Origin: Opitutia bacterium UBA4506
GTDB taxonomy: Bacteria > Verrucomicrobiota > Verrucomicrobiia > Opitutales > Puniceicoccaceae
Assembly (NCBI GenBank): GCA_002388665.1
Contig: DGMY01000078.1
Span: forward strand, 1 to 48,331
Length of the DNA: 48,331 bases
Direction of reading: 5' to 3'
Shown here: positions 44,362 to 48,331 of the stretch, piece after piece
Position numbering within the stretch: position 1 is the first letter of the stretch
Layout: every line of letters begins with the position of its first letter
Position numbers and translations under genes: made by a program
Notes under the pieces: model-generated
Databases searched by the model: none
What the model was told of the DNA's origin: nothing
What the model saw: only the letters and a program-made list of their open reading frames with translations

Positions 44362-44377
44362 TAGGAAGACCTTCCTA
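44362..44377. promoter_or_regulatory. Perfect palindrome, candidate operator
   Basis: TAGGAAG-AC-CTTCCTA has 7-bp arms and a 2-base centre. It lies between the permease start and a candidate minus-strand promoter, near the expected transcription start. The geometry fits repression by a dimeric regulator. Confidence 0.5.
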
Positions 44378-44379
44378 GA

Positions 44380-44408
44380 TGCGTAAATTGCTACGGTTTT
44401 CGGTTCAA
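44380..44408 (-). promoter_or_regulatory. Candidate promoter of the 39.5-44.3 kb cluster
   Basis: On the minus strand TTGAAC (44408-44403), 17 bases, then TACGCA (44385-44380), a weak -10. The palindrome follows directly downstream. Pattern match only. Confidence 0.3.
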
Positions 44409-44531
44409 AAGTATCCTCCGCCCCCTACTTCGTCGCCCGTTTAAATTTTACTGTCTCCGAATCATGGCCCACCCCGGGACACGCAATACGCTCCCTCCCT
44501 GCTGCCCTCGACCTCGGGCGGTTTCGAGAGG

Positions 44532-45911
44532 CTAGATGCCGAGCATCATCTTCGCTGCGGTGAAATACAGAAGTAATCCCGTAATATCTACAATTGTGGT
44601 CAGCGCCGGGCTTGCGACTACTGCCGGATCCAACTTGAACTTGGAGGCGATCATCGGAAGCCATGCGCCTATGAGAGTGGCCGTGACGACCTGCATCCCC
44701 AATGAGAGCGCGATGACAGAGGCGATGCGTTCGATTGTAAAACCCGGCGGGATGTCGGCACCGTGGGATAGAAAGAGCACTTTTCCAAAGGAGAGAACCG
44801 CGAGCACCAAAGCCAACAGGAGCGAAACGCGTAGCTCCTTAAACAAGACTCGGAAGATGTCCCGGGGCCGAATCTCTCCCAGAGCCAATCCGCGAACCAC
44901 TACTGTCGCCGATTGACTACCGGTGTTTCCTCCCGTGTCCGCGACCATCGGCATATAGAGAGCCAAGATCATGAGCTGGGCCAATGAATCTTCAAAGCTA
45001 TGAATAATCAGTCCCGAGACCAATCCGAGCGCAGCAAGTCCGACGACCCAATAGGCACGGTTCTTGAAATGGACAAGAGCCGGTGTTTGCAAATAGGTTC
45101 CCACGTCGTGGCTCCCGCTGATCGCCATGAGCTTCTCCAGGTCTTCCTGCTGCTCCTGCGTGATCACATCAAGGGCATCATCGTGAGTAATAATTCCCAC
45201 AAGGACGTTCTCGTCATTCACCACGGGAAGGGCGATCAGGTCGAACTTCTGAATTTTTCGGGCCGCTGTTTCCTTATCATCCGTCACATGTGCCGTTACA
45301 AAATCTGAGCGCATCAATTCCTCGATGGTGGAATTCTCTTTGGCAATGATTAGGTTCTTCAGGGACACCAGGCCAATGAGGCGACGGGCTTTATCCAAAA
45401 CGTAGACGTAATAGACAATTTCCTTTTCTGGCGCTTCCAACCGAATCTGGTGCAATGCCTCTGCCACGGTCATGCTGCGTTCCAGTGCGACATAGTCGGA
45501 GCTCATCACCGATCCGGCACTGTCCGCAGGGTGCGCTGTCAATCGGCGGATGTCCTCTCGTTCCGCTGTGGCGATGGATGGGTAAATACGCTCCCGCTGT
45601 TCCTCGTCCAGTTGGCGAAATAGCCCCGCCCGGTCATCAGGGGGCATTTCCACAAGAAGAAGACCAGCATCGCTTCGTTGAAGAGAGAGGATCAGCCTGG
45701 ATTGCAAAGCGATCGGAAGGTGGGAAACGATCTCTGCCTGGCGTTCCGGTTTGGTCGTTTTAATAATGCCCCAGACTTCTTCCTCATTCAATTCAGCAAG
45801 CCTGTCTGCGACGATTGCCGCGTGTTCACTCTCACAAAATCTCCGCAACTCTCCGGAGTTGTTGGCTGCCAGTAGATCTCGAGGGCCCGGGATAGTCTCT
45901 ATGTCGTCCAT
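44532..45911 (-). CDS. mgtE: Magnesium transporter MgtE
   Basis: The 459 residues show the MgtE order: N-terminal superhelical domain (about 15-130), two CBS domains (about 140-265, containing MSSDYVALERSMTV and MRSDFVTAHVTDDKE), a plug helix and five membrane helices. The pore signature PMVADTGGNTGSQSAT and DPAVVASPALTTIVD near the C-terminus are conserved. MgtE is a Mg2+ channel gated by Mg2+ bound to the cytosolic domain. It is monocistronic and is divergent from the beta-helix gene. No Mg2+ riboswitch of the M-box kind is recognisable upstream. Confidence 0.95.
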   Translation of the reverse strand: MDDIETIPGPRDLLAANNSGELRRFCESEHAAIVADRLAELNEEEVWGIIKTTKPERQAEIVSHLPIALQSRLILSLQRSDAGLLLVEMPPDDRAGLFRQLDEEQRERIYPSIATAEREDIRRLTAHPADSAGSVMSSDYVALERSMTVAEALHQIRLEAPEKEIVYYVYVLDKARRLIGLVSLKNLIIAKENSTIEELMRSDFVTAHVTDDKETAARKIQKFDLIALPVVNDENVLVGIITHDDALDVITQEQQEDLEKLMAISGSHDVGTYLQTPALVHFKNRAYWVVGLAALGLVSGLIIHSFEDSLAQLMILALYMPMVADTGGNTGSQSATVVVRGLALGEIRPRDIFRVLFKELRVSLLLALVLAVLSFGKVLFLSHGADIPPGFTIERIASVIALSLGMQVVTATLIGAWLPMIASKFKLDPAVVASPALTTIVDITGLLLYFTAAKMMLGI

Positions 45912-46162
45912 GGAAAATCGTTCAGTCTATAAAGAGTGTGGTCCAGCGGTTGGGTAGAAATGCCAATCCGCCCTACCGTTCTGACGATCATCATTTCTCA
46001 CCCCATCACAAGGGTCGCTATCGACTGTCTTGGATTGTGTTACGATTTTGTTCGTTTCACCCGATTCGGGGACTCCCTCTTTCATCCTCAACACAAACTT
46101 TCAGGCGACAGGTCGCTCTTTCTTGTTCTCGGACAGCGTCGCGGTAGTGTAAAATCGAAGAT
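45912..46162. promoter_or_regulatory. Divergent promoter region of mgtE and the beta-helix gene
   Basis: This 251-base gap has no credible gene. TTGTTC near 46120 and TAGTGT or TAAAAT near 46147-46155 are possible promoter parts for the rightward gene. I see no M-box-like stems and no clear operator. Confidence 0.35.
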
Positions 46163-47950
46163 ATGAGCGATTTCCTTCACTTCTTGAAACGATTCTCATG
46201 TCGATTGGCAGCGACTACAGTATTGGCTCTGAGTTTTGTGATGACAGCGGGCCTTCAAGCCACAACACCCGTGGTTGTACCTACATACGAGTCTGCAGGA
46301 ATCTATTGGAAGCCAAATGGTGGCGGTCCCGAAAAAGTAGTCAACGTAGCCTTCCGTGAGATGGGTCACGAATCTTGGCAAGAAGCTCTTCCCCTGTGGT
46401 TCGATCCCGGCCCACACACGGGCGTTGGAGCGGAGCACGCCGAAGAGTATCGAGGTAGTATCGTCTATCTAAATCCCGGCACTGTGTACGAACTTCGTTT
46501 GACAATGGAAGAAGGGCCTGAGGAGATTATCCAATTCCAAACTCGCTCGGATGACTTCAAGATTGCTAGGACCATCGAACTTCCCGACTCCCCGGAAAGT
46601 GTGTTTGTCATTGATGAGGGTGGGAACGCGGCCGATGGCTACGTCCTCTACAAGATGCCCGAAGGGGTCACCTGGGATGCACAAAATCAACTAACGAGCC
46701 ACATCGAGGTAAATGCTTCTTTTGTTATCCTCGACGGGTTGGTCCTTACAGGCGCCATCAACAACGGCATTGTTCTGGGCGACGTTCACGATGTTATCAT
46801 TCAGAATTGCGATATTAGTAACTGGGGTGAATACAATCAGCATGGAGCCGCTAAAAATTACAACTCGGCCGTCTTCTCCAATTCATCAAACCTCGAACGA
46901 ATTACCGTTCAATATTCCAAGTTTCATCATCCACGGACCGACAGCAATTCGTGGAATCAACGCAGGCCGGGGGCACGCAGCTCTCACCCCGAAGGGGCGG
47001 AGGGAATCTCATTTCTCGGAAGCCAAGGCGGTCACGTCATTCGATTCAATTCCATTTATTCCGATATCGAGCACATGTTCTATGACGGTATCGGCGGTGC
47101 CAAAAACTTTAGCTACAGCGGGTTTCCATTCCGAGATAGTGACATCCACGACAATTTCATCTCTCACTGCTGGGATGACGCGCTCGAGATCGAAGGAGCC
47201 AATATGAACGTGCGAGTATGGAACAACTACATGGATATGACCTACGGCGCAATTGGTGCAGCCTCACCCTCTCTCGGCCCGATATACTTTTTCAGGAATG
47301 TCTATGCGGTATCTCGCAAACACGAGGGGACGGAGCCCAATGACTTCCGCGGGCACTATTTGGTCAAGTTGGGCGGAAATCACGAAGAGTTCACGAGAGG
47401 CAAAATGTATGTTTTTCACAATACCGCGCTTCAACCGCCTCCCTTCCCGGAGTTCACAGACCTAAGTAGTGGGGCTCAGTCGGGAATGGTTTTCACGACA
47501 CTGAAAAAGCAGCAATACAACATCACCAGTCGAAATAATATCTTTCAGGTGCGTAAACCGAGCGACTGGTCCATTCGAGATGCCAAATTTTCGCCCACCA
47601 ATGACTACGACTACGATATGTTCGATGGGCGCATCAGGGTTCGGGAAGACGCGCAAGCCAATGGGATTCAAGCGACTCCGATCTATCGGCGTACCTCCGA
47701 AGGACTTCTAGAGTTGGTCCCTGGCACCCCCGGTCATGATGCAGGGGTTCGTCTACCCAATTTCAATGATCAGTTCGTCGGGGACGCCCCGGACATGGGC
47801 GCGGTTGAGACCAACGCAGACGGCCAAAAGCCCACTACTTGGCCGGAATTCCCGGATCCGGTAGAAACGGCTGCGTCAAAAGCGCTGGCAGAATCCAAAG
47901 AGAGCCAAACAACCAAGTCTGAAGAAGAAGAAGTCTTCATCATCGAATGA
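46163..47950 (+). CDS. Secreted right-handed parallel beta-helix protein
   Basis: A signal peptide (LAATTVLALSFVMTAGLQA) is followed by an FN3-like region (about 40-130) with ESAGIYWKPNGGGPEK and LNPGTVYELRLTM. Repeating short strands then occur (SFVILDGLVLTG, NGIVLGDVHDVIIQNCDIS, NVRVWNNYMDM), the signature of a pectate-lyase-like beta-helix, up to about residue 540. DMGAVE near the end is typical of such secreted proteins. The tail (ASKALAESKESQTTKSEEEEVFIIE) is acidic and low complexity. It probably acts on or binds a polysaccharide outside the cell. No catalytic residues can be assigned with confidence. 595 residues. Confidence 0.83.
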   Translation: MSDFLHFLKRFSCRLAATTVLALSFVMTAGLQATTPVVVPTYESAGIYWKPNGGGPEKVVNVAFREMGHESWQEALPLWFDPGPHTGVGAEHAEEYRGSIVYLNPGTVYELRLTMEEGPEEIIQFQTRSDDFKIARTIELPDSPESVFVIDEGGNAADGYVLYKMPEGVTWDAQNQLTSHIEVNASFVILDGLVLTGAINNGIVLGDVHDVIIQNCDISNWGEYNQHGAAKNYNSAVFSNSSNLERITVQYSKFHHPRTDSNSWNQRRPGARSSHPEGAEGISFLGSQGGHVIRFNSIYSDIEHMFYDGIGGAKNFSYSGFPFRDSDIHDNFISHCWDDALEIEGANMNVRVWNNYMDMTYGAIGAASPSLGPIYFFRNVYAVSRKHEGTEPNDFRGHYLVKLGGNHEEFTRGKMYVFHNTALQPPPFPEFTDLSSGAQSGMVFTTLKKQQYNITSRNNIFQVRKPSDWSIRDAKFSPTNDYDYDMFDGRIRVREDAQANGIQATPIYRRTSEGLLELVPGTPGHDAGVRLPNFNDQFVGDAPDMGAVETNADGQKPTTWPEFPDPVETAASKALAESKESQTTKSEEEEVFIIE

Positions 47951-47975
47951 TCCAAACCGCCAGTAGGGCTGGTAG

Positions 47976-48044
47976 AGCAGGTCACCTCTAATTTCCTGAC
48001 CTACGGGAATCTGGAACCTCCAGTTCCTATTGAAGCGACCTGCT
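47976..48044. repeat. Nested palindromes, REP-like element
   Basis: Outer arms AGCAGGTC (47976-47983) and GACCTGCT (48037-48044) enclose two further hairpins: AGGTCA/TGACCT (47979-48002) and GGAA-t-CTGGA/TCCAGTTCC (48006-48027). The element lies 71 bases beyond the stop of the transposase fragment. Such palindromes are the substrates of REP-associated tyrosine transposases. Confidence 0.55.
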
Positions 48045-48115
48045 GCCCGATGGCCAAGGCACGCCAAACCATTCGCAACACGTCACATCGTCTAGCGAAG
48101 AGGTAGATTCAGTCA

Positions 48116-48331
48116 CTACTGAAATATCTTCTTCCGCAGCCCGGTCCCCACCGAGAGTCCACCCCAGTCAGCCCCCGCCATCCCGTGCGGCTTCCGCGGC
48201 CGTATCCCCTCAGGTAGTTCTTTCAACTGCGCCTCCACAAACTCCACCGACCCCAGCACAATCCCGTCGGTAAAGTAACGCACCCGGCAGCGAAGCACAG
48301 CAGACAAAGGCAACCGCCCCTTCTCCTCCTC
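48116..48331 (-). CDS. REP-associated tyrosine transposase, C-terminal part (runs off the edge)
   Basis: Only the last 71 codons are in the window; the frame is open to the right edge. LPLSAVLRCRVRYFTDGIVLGSVEFVE matches the C-terminal region of Y1-type REP-associated transposases, where a cognate segment ends in a Leu/Arg-rich tail. The catalytic HUH and Tyr motifs would lie outside the window, so activity cannot be judged. The palindromic element beyond its stop supports the call. No terminator follows. Confidence 0.72.
   Translation of the reverse strand, partial: EEEKGRLPLSAVLRCRVRYFTDGIVLGSVEFVEAQLKELPEGIRPRKPHGMAGADWGGLSVGTGLRKKIFQ

Noticed and set aside
45912..46162. Mg2+ riboswitch (M-box) ahead of mgtE
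   Set aside because: None of the conserved M-box stems or sequence blocks can be recognised in the 251-base gap.
1..48331. CRISPR arrays, tRNA or rRNA genes, prophage
   Set aside because: No regularly spaced repeats, cloverleaf sequences or phage structural genes were seen on reading the intergenic regions.

Overview
The window looks like a chromosomal segment of a Gram-negative, free-living bacterium. Heptose (LPS core) genes, periplasmic binding proteins and a cell-wall amidase point to an outer membrane. My best guess is Verrucomicrobiota, Opitutae / Puniceicoccales-like. This is inference from overall protein flavour, a pyrophosphate-type phosphofructokinase, large-ectodomain Pst permeases and a REP-associated transposase remnant, not from a search. 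No prophage, CRISPR array, tRNA or rRNA was found. Nearly all genes are intact; the only partial gene runs off the right edge.

Layout. 0.1-6.5 kb: transglutaminase-like protein, M3 oligopeptidase, YugP-type membrane metallopeptidase, an orphan metal/cobalamin-type binding protein and PPi-dependent phosphofructokinase. 6.8-8.2 kb: rpsB-tsf with a strong terminator. 8.5-15.1 kb (minus strand): a sugar-acid module (D-2-hydroxyacid dehydrogenase, Ldh-family reductase, 2-keto-3-deoxygluconate kinase, 6-phosphogluconate dehydrogenase, SDR) ending in an unknown secreted protein whose start codon lies in a terminator hairpin. 15.3-17.9 kb: YceI protein, and acetyl-CoA synthetase on the other strand. 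18.1-20.8 kb: ispE-ptsI, with a one-base overlap. 21-27.7 kb: pstS-pstC-pstA-pstB-phoU. 28-32.4 kb: M24 peptidase, hldA, gmhB and a soluble GAF-GAF histidine kinase. 32.6-33.7 kb: DUF192 lipoprotein coupled to a NusG paralogue. 33.8-35.3 kb: infC coupled to an amidase. 35.6-39.4 kb: a heterodimeric ABC exporter with one degenerate ATP site. 39.5-44.3 kb (minus strand): permease, binding protein, Rieske oxygenase, SUMF1-fold protein and TIM-barrel isomerase. 44.5-48 kb: MgtE and a secreted beta-helix protein. The right edge holds the C-terminus of a REP-associated tyrosine transposase next to nested palindromes.

How it works together. The pst-phoU block is a complete phosphate uptake system with a Pho-box-like site and hairpins that could set PstS above the permeases. 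The sugar-acid module probably oxidises and reduces gluconate/ketogluconate-type acids toward 2-keto-3-deoxygluconate 6-phosphate and pentose phosphate. The least explained unit, and the best candidate for an undescribed system, is the 39.5-44.3 kb cluster. It pairs import of a small organic solute with a Rieske mono-oxygenase resembling quaternary-amine demethylases, a SUMF1-fold protein without the formylglycine-generating cysteines, and a xylose-isomerase-fold enzyme. It sits behind a perfect 16-bp palindrome, and no transporter ATPase is encoded beside it.
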